Below, piece after piece: positions 46,019 through 57,800 of a DNA stretch of 64,000 bases. The position numbers were made by a program, and so were the translations under genes. Source of the stretch: Brassica napus (lineage: Eukaryota > Streptophyta > Magnoliopsida > Brassicales > Brassicaceae); NCBI RefSeq assembly GCF_020379485.1, contig NC_063435.1, positions 3,720,001 to 3,784,000 on the forward strand, given 5' to 3'. Within the stretch, counting starts at the first letter, position 1, and every line of letters starts with the position of its first letter. Below the pieces are notes generated by a model. That model did not search any database. It was not told the DNA's origin and saw nothing but the letters and a program-made list of their open reading frames with translations.

Positions 46019-47926
46019 GTGGGGTCTCACTCACAGTCAGTGTACTTTAATCCAAACATTTTTCAAGTGTCATTCTACTCTTAAGTCTCTAACAAAATCA
46101 TTAGAATCAAATTTCATTATACTCTAGTTAGTTGTATACAGTTAGTATATTTTAATACTGGACAAATGACTAATTAAATTATTATAAATTTATAATTTTA
46201 TCACACATAGTGATCAATTACGTGCAATATATGTGATACTGGTGAACAATTTTATAGATAATGATTTTAAGATGAAATTTTTCCCTAATCACTTAGTAGA
46301 TCGGTAGGCAGTTTTGCATATACGATATTCTCGATAGATAGGTTCTTTCCGTTGCAGACGACCATAATGAATGGATATGCATGCATTACTCTGAAACCTA
46401 TGATAAGTTTTGCATCCTATAATATGTAAAAATAATATTATTTAGGATTTGACCCTGTACAAGATTTGTCATATATGTGTTGAAAAATAATATTTTCGGT
46501 TTATTTTATGATTTTATCCAACACGATTCAACTGTATTATGTACACCCATATTTTTTTTTGTTAAATATTATATTCCTGTTTTATTGGATCTAATATTTA
46601 GTTTAAGAAAATTTAAATCCTTTCATTAATTCATGTTCAATATTATGTCTTTATTTGGGAAAATATCGTCAAATTCACTTTTCATATTTTATCATCTTCA
46701 ACATATGGTGCATGTATATGTTTATACAATAATTTGTTTTCCAGAAATTTTGTCTATTGACTTTAATTTCTTGGAATATTTCATATTGTATATTATAACT
46801 TTGGATTTCGTCCAGAAAAAATTATTGCCCTTTCTATTTGAACTCTTTTTTGTTTAACTTTAGGTTTGTAACCAAAAAGAAATATCTAGATGATTATTCT
46901 AACATATTATCTTTTATAAGGTAGGTTGGTTTTAATGGTGTTTAGTTGTTTTTAATCTATGATTTTTAACTTATATTTGGGATATATTTTTAGCATTCTT
47001 TTTTTTTGTGCACATATTTTTAGCATTCTTTTCTGCTGTTTTTTTTTGGTTCTACGAATTTATAAACTCACCGCTGTGTTTTTAGGTTTGCGTAATTTTC
47101 GTTAACGTTTGATCATTAATCTTCTGATTAAAAAAGCCACCTACTAGTTGAGAGAACACTAACCAAGACAAGAAACGTGTATAAAAGAAGATTTAGGATC
47201 GGATTAGGGATTTGAGGCGCAATTTCCAAAGGGACCCGCATATATTCTTGCCTCCATCTTCAAGCAAGGCACAAAAGCGTAGATTCCCATGCAGCTCTTT
47301 CTTTTTAGTTCTTGTCGTTACTTTTTTTCTTAAATCTTCGGAGCTTTTTTTGTTATCTCCACTTTAGTGAAAAATTCTCTCGATTTACGAAAATAGATTC
47401 GTTTTCACGATCTATGCTCTTTTTATTCATTCATTAAGTTTTGATTGGTATTATAACGTGCTCTTCTTACGCAAGCATATCAGCATATGATCTTTTATCT
47501 GTTTCTGTTTTAAGAAACTTTTCTTTCCTCTATATCTAAGCTAGTTTCTCAAAAGTAGATGATGACATGTGCTTTCAATTCATTACAAAGTTTAGTTTAA
47601 AATGTACTGTAACTTAACAAAAGTTAAACCGTTTCGAAAGAAAACTTCTCCGCATTCACAAATAATCATAAACTTCAGTCTTCAGCTAAGAAAATAACAA
47701 CAGTTTTTAAATCTTATATGAGGTTATGAGTTCTGACCGAAAGTCCTCAGAATAGCAGTTTTTAAAAAAAAAAACTGCGTACGATTTTTTGGTATTTTTT
47801 ACTCCCGAAAATATACGAAAAAAAAACAATGGCATCTTCTTCTTTTTTTTGACAAAAAAACAATGCCATCATCTTACAGATTTGTTTCATTTGATAATTT
47901 TTATTTGAAGAACTTTATCATTTCTT
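46019..47926. other. AT-rich spacer, nothing identified
   Basis: Long T runs, no supported ORF. A repeated word ATTTTTAGCATTCTTTT near 46988 and 47017 is a small local duplication. Confidence 0.4.
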
Positions 47927-47935
47927 TTTAAAAAT

Positions 47936-48087
47936 GGGAAATTAGGTGATATAACCAAACAAAAACCCATAATTCATTATATAACCAAAATCACACCCTC
48001 TCTCCTCTTCTCTCTTCCTATCTCTCTCTAACCTCTTTCTACAAAATTAATTTCTCTTTTTTTTTTGGTTATATCACAAATAAGCCC
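47936..48087. mobile_element. Mutator-like MITE (152 bp) with perfect 9-bp target duplication
   Basis: The inverted ends of about 25 bp share GTGATATAACCAAA on the left and TTTGGTTATATCAC on the right. TTTAAAAAT flanks it exactly at 47927-47935 and 48088-48096. A 9-bp duplication is the mark of Mutator-like elements. The inside is a CT-rich and T-rich tract with no ORF. Confidence 0.85.
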
Positions 48088-48765
48088 TTTAAAAATAGTG
48101 TCCGACGTAGACGAGTCATACAGATTTGCAGGTACGCGTATCACACGGTGGACCTGTAATAACTTTTATCACACTGCGTGAAATTAGGCCTAGAGTCACC
48201 AGGCCGATGGGCTTTAACTACAAATTGATATTTTTAAGAAATAAACAGTTAACAAACTGTGTTCGATAGTTGCACAAAGGAGGAAAAAAACTAGTGTATA
48301 TCCCACTTTTTTACTGCTAAAAAGTAGAGCAGAACAGTTTGGTGGTTCCATAACCGGTGAAAAATCAAATGTTCAGTAATTCAGGTAAACAGTTAAAAGA
48401 CAACAAACCAACTTCTCATTTACTCGCATTATTCTAAGACAAACCTTTTGATCAGCCTCAATAACTCTTCTCCCAAATGATCAACTAGATCTTGCAATCT
48501 CCATTACATCAGCCAACCACAGCCCATTCCGATAGTTCACTCCTCCAGAGCTAAAACCGTTGGCAGGTAACACCACATTCGTATCGGAACCATTCATTTG
48601 CTATGCAGTATATCACTACATCCGCTGTATGTTGCACCTCGGTTAGACACAAATGGAGAAAACGCCTTGTAGAGCTTTTTCACATTCCATTTATTTTCGC
48701 CCATAAAGCTATTGTGATAGAGAAACGAGTTGGCTTATTTGTAGTACACAAGTAAACTCTAATAT

Positions 48766-49422
48766 TGTAACGCTCCGGCTGTTCAAGGCAAATGGGTTTT
48801 CCACGTCCGCTCACTCCTGTGGACTATATTCCATCGGACGAGTAGTGCGTTAATTTTTCCAAAGTTCGAAATCATTGTTTACTATTCCTCCAATCATCAC
48901 ATGACATGTTCTCGTGCTTAGGCCTAGCTCGCACGATATCGGGAATCACTTCCTGAAAGATCACCCAGTCTTTCCACAATACCGGATCAAGCATGATTAA
49001 CCCTAGAGTTTTAAATGGATGTGTGACGGTAAAGGTAAGTGCACTTTGGTGACACATATAGCCAAATCAACTATGTTAAGCCTTTCCATATACCACAAAC
49101 CAGAATATTACAATTCACACCTTCTCAAAGAATGCAACATCTTCATGCGCTCCAAGATTGTTAGCCATGTTTGTGTGAGCCCTCACTGACTCCACACTCG
49201 CCTGAGTTCGGTTCTAATACCACTTGTAAGCCCCAACCACGGCTAATGGACCTCCCATGCCCGTTTACTCTGCTCGTGGACTCCATCCCGTCTAACGTGC
49301 AATGCATTAATTTTTCTAAAGCTCGAAATCGTTGTTTACTGACTTTGCAATCACCACACGATATTTCTTCGTACTTTGACCTCACTAGCACGATATCGGA
49401 AATTACTTCCTGTAGAAAATCT
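48766..49422 (-). mobile_element. TRIM-type short LTR retrotransposon
   Basis: Two direct repeats of about 198 bp are present: 48766-48963 and about 49225-49422. On the plus strand they begin TGTAACGCTCCGG and TGTAAGCCCCAACC. They share the words GCATTAATTTTT / GCGTTAATTTTT, TCGAAATC.TTGTTTACT and GCACGATATCGG. Next to the right repeat, at 49211-49222, the minus strand reads TGGTATTAGAAC, close to the initiator-Met tRNA binding site TGGTATCAGAGC. The internal region is only about 260 bp and has no gag or pol. The repeats differ noticeably, so the insertion is old. Confidence 0.7.
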
Positions 49423-50084
49423 TTCTTTTGGTAGCATATATTCTTCACTGATAACTTTATGTGCAAAAAGAGTTTATTTCAAAGTCTCTCATTACTTTTT
49501 GAAGATAATAAGGGATAAACAAAATACATTCCCCTTACAGTATTTGAAGCACTGTATTTTTCTTCTTATGATTTAAGTTTTATTCTCTTTTATACAACTA
49601 GAATAAAAAAACACAAAAAATATGATATAAAATACAAATATCCGATTAATTTGTTATAATTGACATTAATTTTATACATTTTTGGTTTTGATTGACATTA
49701 CTGTTATATAATATGTACTTTAATTTTATTTTAAATGTGAAATAAAATTACTTAGATTTGTCAAAACTAGTTTTTCATGTTGTTTTAACCAGTGCCTGAT
49801 ATATAATGATTTTAGAACAATTATTCAAGTGTAATACCACGAGGGTCCTCGATCATCTTGGGATCCCTGAACGAATCTTTTCTTATATTAACTGTCTGAG
49901 GAAATACTTTAAAATAGTCGACGAAACATTTTTCTGGTGATAATTTCATGAATCTATGAATGTTACAAAAGCTTTATAGTGATCTACATTCGTTTAAAAT
50001 AAATATATACACAACTGAGTGTTCCTAAGAAAATTGTTTCTGATTTTTTACAGAACTATGTAAGAACTTATAAGTTGATGGCTC
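49423..50084. other. AT-rich spacer, nothing identified
   Basis: No coding sequence or repeat identified. Confidence 0.4.
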
Positions 50085-50155
50085 TTTGACCGCTGGGAGT
50101 CAAACCTAGGTCTACGTTTGGAATGCAAATATCCTAACCGTTAAACTATTTGGAA
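50085..50155 (-). pseudogene. tRNA-Gly(TCC) pseudogene
   Basis: On the minus strand the D-arm region reads TAGTTTAACGGTTAGGAT, the anticodon loop ATTCCAA carries TCC, and the T-arm reads GGTTTGACTCCC. The layout and spacing follow plant tRNA-Gly(TCC). The 7-bp acceptor stem does not pair (TTCCAAA against CGGTCAA) and the T-loop TTCGA is TTTGA, so it is not functional. A tRNA-derived SINE head is an alternative reading. Confidence 0.6.
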
Positions 50156-50283
50156 AAGTGGTGTCTAGGCTTTGAATAGTCATTTGGCATACAATACAAC
50201 CTCAAAACTCTAGCTAGCATTCACTAAGCATTCTTGTGCTATAAAAAAAGGATATGCAGATGAAGGAGGCGGCCGTGGACAGC

Positions 50284-50454
50284 CAGAGCCCTGGGTCATG
50301 CTAGGTAAAACATTCGCAACAGGCTCCCAAAATTTTTGAAAAAAAATTATGTACAAATAGACACCTAAAAAAAAAATTTAGACCCCCAAACTTGTAAAAA
50401 AAAAAATTTACGTAGGCACAGTCACAAGCTTCCAAAATCTCATGGCCGGCCCTG
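50284..50454. mobile_element. hAT-type MITE (171 bp)
   Basis: The right end is CATGGCCGGCCCTG and the left end CAGAGCCCTGGG is a decayed inverse. The flanks TGGACAGC (50276-50283) and GGGACAGC (50455-50462) form an 8-bp duplication with one mismatch. The interior has A-rich runs and GACCCCCAAAC words, as in other CAGGGCCGGC MITEs of this window. Confidence 0.75.
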
Positions 50455-50911
50455 GGGACAGCCACTACGTTTCGAACCGCTCCTCAAATCCTGAACAACT
50501 TTAGTACCATATACCAAAACAGGAGAATAAAAAGATACATCCATAAAACACTAACAAGTCACCTTCTTCAGTTGAAAAAGCTATATCTCATGCTAAGCTT
50601 TTCAAAAATCAAAACCGTATAGAGTGGACCGAAATTTAGGCCCATTTATCGTTTTTGTTGGGCCTTAGCAGTTCTTCGGCTCTATAACGAGTCTCCTTAC
50701 TACTAATGGTCTGTTATTTCCGTTTAAAGCAACAAGCACAGAAACAGAGACATACTCTGTTTTTGAAACATTTTGCCACAAAAAGACTAAAACCACTCAC
50801 CAAAACAATGAGATCTGCGGTCATAAGTGTTCCAAGACCTAGTTTCACTTTATCTCTCAGGACTAGGGTTACCAGATAGCAGCGGCTACAAGCAAAAAGA
50901 CGGTGACAACT

Positions 50912-52051
50912 ATGAAGCCAGGTTTCTCCTTTCTCCTCCTTCCTCTGTTCCTGATTCTTCCTCTTCAAGAAATTGATGTATTTTGGTTTCCGTTCTTTGT
51001 AACAGTTACTCCTGCAGAAGATTGTGTTCCAAAGTTCTTCAGAGTGTACATGCCTGGTATATCAGGAGATGATTTGGTAAAAAACAAGACTTCTCTCTTC
51101 ACTCTGTTTCAAGTTTGGTTGAGACTTGTAATTGCTTTTTGCAGGAGTTGCCTGTTTGTTTCAACAGCTTCTTACCAAAGCCTCTGCCTAAACACGTAAC
51201 GGTTAAAAGTATTTACGGGAAGACTTGGAGAATGGCGTTGAGGAGATGTGGTGGTGACGCTGAGAGATACATGCTGCTTAACGGGTGGAAGAGGATCGCG
51301 AAGGACGAGTCTCTGACCACTGGAAACGTGCTGGAGTTCCAACTGGATGATGATGGCTCGATGTGTTTCAACTTCTCTATCTACGAGCCTCTCACCATGT
51401 GTAAAAGACTCCGAACAACAACTTCAGTGCAAGAAACCGAAGATGCTGATGACGTTTTGGTTCTTAGTGATGATGATGATGATGATGATTTTCAGGATTC
51501 TGATTACAGTTGTGCTGACGATAATGATGCTAGTGCTGAAGATGATGATCATGGTGTTGCGGCTGGTGATGATCATGTAGCGCTTGATGGTTCTGATGAT
51601 GATGAGGATGCTGAGGCAAACCATGATGATGACAGACGATATCTAGATGATCGCAGCAACGCGTTTTTTCGAGTGAAGATCAATCCCAAGAAGATAAGCC
51701 AATTGGTAAGAAACAAAATAATGAATGATGTTACAATCTTTGAGTGACTAACGATTAGTTTATGCTTTGTTTTGTGATGATTTGCAGCGCATACCGTCTA
51801 AGGTTATAAATGACTACGGCTTATCCTTCTCCGAGGCCGAGAGTCTAAATATCATCGATCCACTCGTGAAGAAGTTCGGGAAGCTGACGAAGAAAATTAA
51901 GGTTCAGACGAATGGGAGTGTGTTTATCAAAGGGTATGGAGCTATTTATAGGAGGAATGGTGTGAGGTCGACGGACAAAATGATATGTGAGTTGAAGAAG
52001 GCGGGTAACAACAATGTGGTTCACACTATCAAGTTTCACGTTATCAAGTAG
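50912..52051 (+). CDS. Two-B3-domain REM-family transcription factor (297 aa)
   Basis: Plant DNA-binding protein of the reproductive-meristem B3 group. Four exons, in phase: 50912-50921 (10 nt), 51018-51076, 51145-51705 and 51788-52051. The tiny first exon ATGAAGCCAG joins to give MKPEDCVPKFFRVYMPG, a normal B3 start. The first B3 domain (to about residue 100) includes LPVCFNSFLPKPLPK and GWKRIAKDESL. A long acidic linker of Asp/Glu repeats, encoded by GAT-type triplets (about 51465-51640), separates it from a second B3-like domain with RIPSKVINDYGL at about residues 205-297. The Arabidopsis neighbours AT5G60130/60140/60142 are B3 genes (from memory). Confidence 0.82.
51463..51640 (+). repeat. 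GAT/GAC-rich coding microsatellite
   Basis: An uninterrupted GATGATGATGATGATGATGA run lies near 51467-51488, with further imperfect GAT/GAC/GAG triplets to 51640. It encodes the Asp-rich linker of the B3 protein. The run keeps frame, so length changes would alter only the number of Asp residues. Confidence 0.85.
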
Positions 52052-52723
52052 ACTTGCTCATTTTATATGAGTCTTATGCCGTTGTTGATTGTTGACGTGT
52101 GTTTATGGGTTATCTCTGTTGTTTGTTGAGTTAATGTTTAGCTACTATCTGTTTGTTTCTAGTTAAATCAAGACTTTGTTGTGTGTGTTGACTTCATGTA
52201 CGAGTTTGTAGTTTCTGAATATTAATCAGATATGTCTCGAGTGTTGTTTTTGTTTTGGCTAGCAAAATATTTCTTCCATTTCAAAATGATACAGGTTTTA
52301 GTTTTTTCACGCATATTATTAAATTTCAATATTAAATGCATAATTTTATGTGATTATCTATTTCCTATAATTTTAAACCAATAAAAATCTAAAAAATACA
52401 ATTAATTTTTTTGAATTTTACAATTAATAAAATTATTAGTTGATAAAAATGCATTAGAAATACAAAAAATATATCATTTTGAAATAATTTTTTTTCTAGA
52501 ATATGTATAATATATTTTCTTGTCTACAAGATGGGAAACATCTGTCATTATCTAGATACAAATAGATTGCATTAGACTTGCATTGTTTGAACAAAGGTTA
52601 TCCATCATATTAATTTCAGAGACATTATAGTGATTTATGAGAATATAGATTTTTGTTTCTGTTTTGTTATTAGTCTTCACTCTATGTTACAAACAATGGC
52701 AAATACAGAAGAAGCAAGTACGC
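52052..52723. other. Convergent 3' flanks of the B3 gene and TOE2
   Basis: The 3' ends of both genes meet here. AT-rich, and no gene identified. Confidence 0.5.
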
Positions 52724-54803
52724 TTATGGTGGTGGTGGTTGTGATCGGTTCATGAGATGGTGGTGGTGTTGCTGAGAAGAGTAATCAGATGGGTGGATGA
52801 CATAGAGACCGGGCATATTCAGATTGAGGAAGGGCTGAGAAGGATGAAGAGTAGCACTAGCAGTGGATGAAGGTGGTGGGCGTGTAGCTGAGGGTGAGAA
52901 TCCTGATGATGCTGCATTTGAGTACAGTGGCGATGCAATAGCTGTTGTGGCGGTTCCACCACTGAACTGATCTTGCGCTTGCCATGTCCTGGCTAGGAAG
53001 CTTTGAGGAGAAGGCGACATAAAACCTTTCTCTGGTGTCCTTTCCTGTAGAGACAAGAAATGAATTTTTTTACTGCACAATATTATTCACCGAGTTGGAC
53101 ATAAAAGAGATGTGTGGCTATGGTGTTTTATTTACCATGGGTGAAAAGAACGCAGAAGGATGGGGGACATGGCGGTTGAGAAGGTGGTCTGAACCCCTCT
53201 TTAACAAATTGAAAGGCGTATCACATGTCGCTGCAGTCATGTGGTTGTCCATCTGTAAGACAAAAAAAAAAAATCATGAAGCTAGGAAGAACCATGAAGA
53301 TACGATCTAACTAGGAAGAAACATTTGACAGAGTTACTTCCACATACCATACTGTTAGGAGGATGATGACGCCGGGGAGCCTTATCTTTTTGCTTTGGAC
53401 CATCTCCCAGTGAAAGAGAAATTCCCAAACTGAGGTCGAGCTTAACATTAGCTATATAAGGAAATTAGAAAACACGTTAACAAGTTAGTAGTAGCGTGTC
53501 ACATAGCAGTGACCAGTTTAACAAGCAAGGAACCGAGCATCGATTATACATTTACCTGACTCGGGAATGATCCGGGATGCATGAGGCTCAATTAAGGAAG
53601 CAACCGCCCTGATTCCATAATCATATGAGCCGTCAGAATAATCTCTAGTTAATAACCATAACCACAAATAGGCTTTCCTATTAATATGGTTCTATAACTA
53701 ACGAAAATATAATCAACTCTTTATCTTAGGCACTTCACTCTTTTTAGACAAGCACATTCAGAAAAAAACCATAGCATGTTTAGAATCCCAAACGTTAGAT
53801 TCCTGAGAGAAGTTGATTGATTACATGTTTCCATTGAACTGCTTCATTTGAGCACCCCACCCCCCAATCTTCTGCAAAGAAACTCCTTGATATCTAGAAT
53901 TGCTCCTGGAGAAACCAGAGCTCTGTCGCCGAAGTACTTGCACAACTTCCTCTTTGGAAAGATTCGCCATCTGTAAAAGTTTCAAACACCAGATAAGAAC
54001 CAACACATCTGCTTGAGAAAATCATTCATAGCATTTTCAACAACTGCAAATCAAAACCTGCTTGAGATCCTCTTCATAATCGCTGATAATGAAATTGATG
54101 TCAGCCTCCAGTCCCCTGAACTTGACAGCAGCTCTATCATACGCCCTACACAAGCAATATGTCGGACTTGTGAAACTCAAAAGCAGTTGAGATATCAATT
54201 AGACCATACAAAAACAACATAGTTTCCAAAGGTGTTACCTAGCTGCAGCATGGGCAGTGTCAAATCCACCTAAATAAACTTGTTTACCGCAATCCCTACA
54301 AACAGAAAAAAAAAGATTAATACAAAATCTCAAAGTCTTACCATGTTCTATCATAAGGAACATATCAATCAGCGAGATGTAGATTTTTACCAGATATGAG
54401 ACTCCCATCTGCCTGTCCTCCTATAAAAAGTAACACCTCTGTACTGAGAACTCTTAGACCTAGGCCCTCTCCTGCTTTTCTTCACCGGCTGTGCTGGTGG
54501 TGGCTGTACAAAGTCTCCGCCTTGTGTCCCTCTCTGGAATGAGATATCAACGGAGCTCCTCGAACTTTGCGCAACAGGAAAAAACTCCTTAGTCTTTCTA
54601 TCTTCTTCTTCTTCTTCTTCTCCACCTCTTCCTTTCAGTATTTCAAACTGAAACTTGACGGCGGCGCGTGTGGAGCAGAGCTCCTCTTCCCCGTCGATGC
54701 AGCTTGACGCCTCCGCATTGACCACCGAAGAGTTCGACGTCACCGATTCATCCATCTGAGTTGACTCAGCCGACACCACGTCGAGATTGAGATCCAGCAT
54801 CAT
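52724..54803 (-). CDS. TOE2: AP2-family flowering repressor, TOE2-like (432 aa)
   Basis: Eight exons, all in phase: 54391-54803, 54239-54295, 54058-54145, 53825-53970, 53556-53608, 53348-53451, 53136-53252 and 52724-53044. I start at MMLDLNLDV; the second Met is an alternative. The LDLNL repressor (EAR) motif is at the N-terminus. The first AP2 domain ([21 protein letters not shown]...) spans about 118-186. A second AP2 domain is only partial: [24 protein letters not shown] (about 213-234) lacks the rest, as in Arabidopsis TOE2. A second LxLxL motif ([12 protein letters not shown]) lies near 257-268. An miR172 site is present. TOE2 represses FT and flowering. Probably AT5G60120. Confidence 0.92.
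52897..52917 (-). promoter_or_regulatory. miR172 target site in TOE2
   Basis: The TOE2 transcript in this place is complementary to miR172 over 21 nt; by eye the plus strand differs from the miR172 sequence at one position, a change that still allows a G:U pair. The site is in the last exon and encodes the residues NAASSGF near 369-376, as in other miR172-regulated AP2 genes. Confidence 0.9.
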
Positions 54804-57800
54804 CACTCTCAAAAGTCAACTAAAAAAAAGGCGAAAAAGCTATCTCCTCAAGCTCTCTTACACATTGATCAAAGCTCCCAATAATCCGACCAGATCGAAA
54901 ATCACATTAGGACAGGAACATTAGATTCTGAAATGAACGGCCAGGATTTGCGGAGGATTATTAAGGATAATTTACAGATAAGGAAAGATCGGTCACGACG
55001 GAGACTTAAGGAGACATGGTGATTTTTAAAAGAGAAGACTGAGAGACTAATAGCTTCGCCGGACGAATGAGATTATCGTCGTCGGCCGGGGAATGATGGG
55101 ACGTAAGCTGTGGTTAGTGGCAACAAAGGAACACTTTTTTTTTTTTTTTTGTAACATCACAAAGGAACACTTATATAAATTATTTATTATTATTATTATT
55201 CTCTCCATCTTTCTCGGCAATTGGACAACCGGTTATGTCGGTTCCCGGTTCCGCTGGGGAAAGTACAAATTAATGTAAGAAATTGAAGTATATGATAATT
55301 AGTACATTAATAGGACTGTTAACCATTAAAGCATTCACGAAAACGAGTACTTGAATGTGATTTTTCTTTACTAAACCAAGATATGCACTAAACACTATTA
55401 AGTAGATATCAAAAAAAAAAAAAAAAGAAGAAAAACGAATCTATTCATTTGCAACTTTGAAGACAAAGCATTTGTATTCATTTATGGGCGGGTCCTATAT
55501 TTGCAGATATGTCTCTCACCAAATAAAGGACTATAAGAAGAAGACCATGAGACAACATGATTTATCACCAAGTACAAACAATATGATCCACTTTAGAGCA
55601 TTATTAACTTCATCATATGCTTTGTACAAAATATCAAAGCATTATTGTAAATTCAGATCTATCAAATTTTGAGAGTTTTACATGTACATCAATTGTGTGT
55701 CATTTTCTTTGATAATTTATTGTTGAATTAAGTAAAGAACATGTGATTTGAAATAGTTATTGCATATAAACGACAAAACCAAAAAGAAAATGGAAGACAA
55801 AAACACATATAGTTAAGTCACATCGAATTATATGGCTTGGCTGACTCTAGCTTGAGAGCAATAATGAAACAAAGAGATTATAGCAATGAAGCAGATGATA
55901 CGGTTCAAGAGGGTAATCCATAAAAGGTAACGTAAGAAGACATCATTGCTCTTCTTTTGCAAAGCTTAGCTACTCTCGTCTACTAGGAGATTAATTATAA
56001 GTAGCTATGTAAATGTGCAAAAAGCAGTTAAAAGAATGTACTGTATATTTTACATAAATAATGAAAATATATAGAGCAGTGAACGTTACGTCTTTAATTA
56101 AATTGATGGAATCATGGAATGGGTTCGAAGTTCGAACTCAGGTTTTAGCCGTGAAAAATGAGAATGACCTCAACAAATATATACATTTATTTGATTGTGT
56201 CCATACGAATCTCTTTTTCTTTCTAAATGTTAGTATTATTATTAGTGGGGTAGATGTCGTCAAATGATAAATTTTGACTGGCTTTAGCCGGTTGCCAAAA
56301 GTGGAATGTCAGAGAAGATCATGATTTTAACGAGTACAATGCAGCCACGTGTACAACAGAGTTTACACCCCAGCCATTCAGCTACTCTCTGCGTCTTTCC
56401 TCATGTGTCTATCTGATCTGACGGCCCACGTCTGTTCTGACTTTCCTCAAATTCCGGATTTTTTTCTACCTAATCTTTATTTTTTTCCTAACATTTCTTT
56501 TTCATAGTTAAGTTCTGCATTCGTTATTTTTTTTTACTACCGTCTACCGTCTATACCAAAATCAAAAACTAAGAAAGTTTGAAAACCAAAATTAAAATCT
56601 AAAATCTTTTTTTTTTTGAAACACTAAAATCTAAAATCTTTAATTTGTAAATAATCATGACTTAAATTATGTTTGCGTTTGCCAAAGTTTCATTGCCAAA
56701 GTTTCAAAGTGAAACTTGTATGTTAGAGTCACCTGCTAAAATCGCATTTTTAAACCAAAAGTTAGATTCTAACTATAATTAAAAAATATTAGAAAATGCT
56801 ACCATTTATTTAGCATAAAGAAAAAAATCACTCTTGTTATATTCTTTTTTTATCTTGTTGTCACTTTCGTAAGATATATCCATTCACATTTTGAAAACTA
56901 CATTTAATCATATAAGGCAGACGAGGTTGAATTGAAAGACGTGGACGCAGTCCTACCCGTTAAAGGAAATTTATTTTTTCTGGTAGCAATGTCTTCGTAC
57001 CTAATATAGTATATTTTTTTAGTGCGATGCGACACGGCAAGAACAAGTGCCCATTCTTATCGTGCGATTATCAGAGCATGAACAATGAAGTTTTTTATAT
57101 TCAGTTAAAAACTTCATTTTAAGAATTCCCATTAATTATGTTCTTATACTATTTCCAACTATTAGAAATCATGTAAGATTCCAAAAGAAATTAAAAATAT
57201 CCATATTTTAATTGTGTAATTAAATTTTATATTTTTAAAATCATTAAAATGTTAATTGCCTGACATGTAGATGAAAAAAGTTTAAAAGTAGTTCTAAAAA
57301 AAAGTTTTTAAAACTTCTTTTCACTCTCTTTTAATTTCTTTTTTTATTTCTTTAACTTTAATACGAGAGTTCTGATTGAAAAACCTCTATTGAAGATGGT
57401 TTTAGTTTCAGTTTGGATCAAAATGTAGTTTTAAAAAAAAAAGAGTAGTTTGTATAAGGAACTGACACATATATACATATATAAGCGTTTTTTTTACTAA
57501 ATATATAAGCGGTTTTAAAGTAAGGGAAACTCAAAACAGAATGATACTACCTATATGACTAACAGATATGTTTTATTTGTTCTAATTAAAGAATATTCAT
57601 GATTTCTGTTAAACAATACCGAAACCGTATTGATATCTAATAAGATTGTAGGTAACAGCCAATATATAGCATCTAACTTTCTAATCTGCTGTAGTATTGT
57701 TGTATTAACATTTGGATTCAAATTCGGTAGAATATATATAAACCAAAAAAAAATCGGGATAACATCCGTGATTTGCCTCTTTCTCATCATGAAAACCTTG

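Noticed and set aside
50903..51199. Single-exon reading of the B3 5' end with a signal peptide
   Set aside because: Removing a GT-AG intron restores a normal B3 start. Kept only as a retention scenario in the findings.
56090..56170. Possible SINE with a GTTCGAACTC box
   Set aside because: Only a B-box-like word is present; the A box, poly(A) tail and target duplication were not found.
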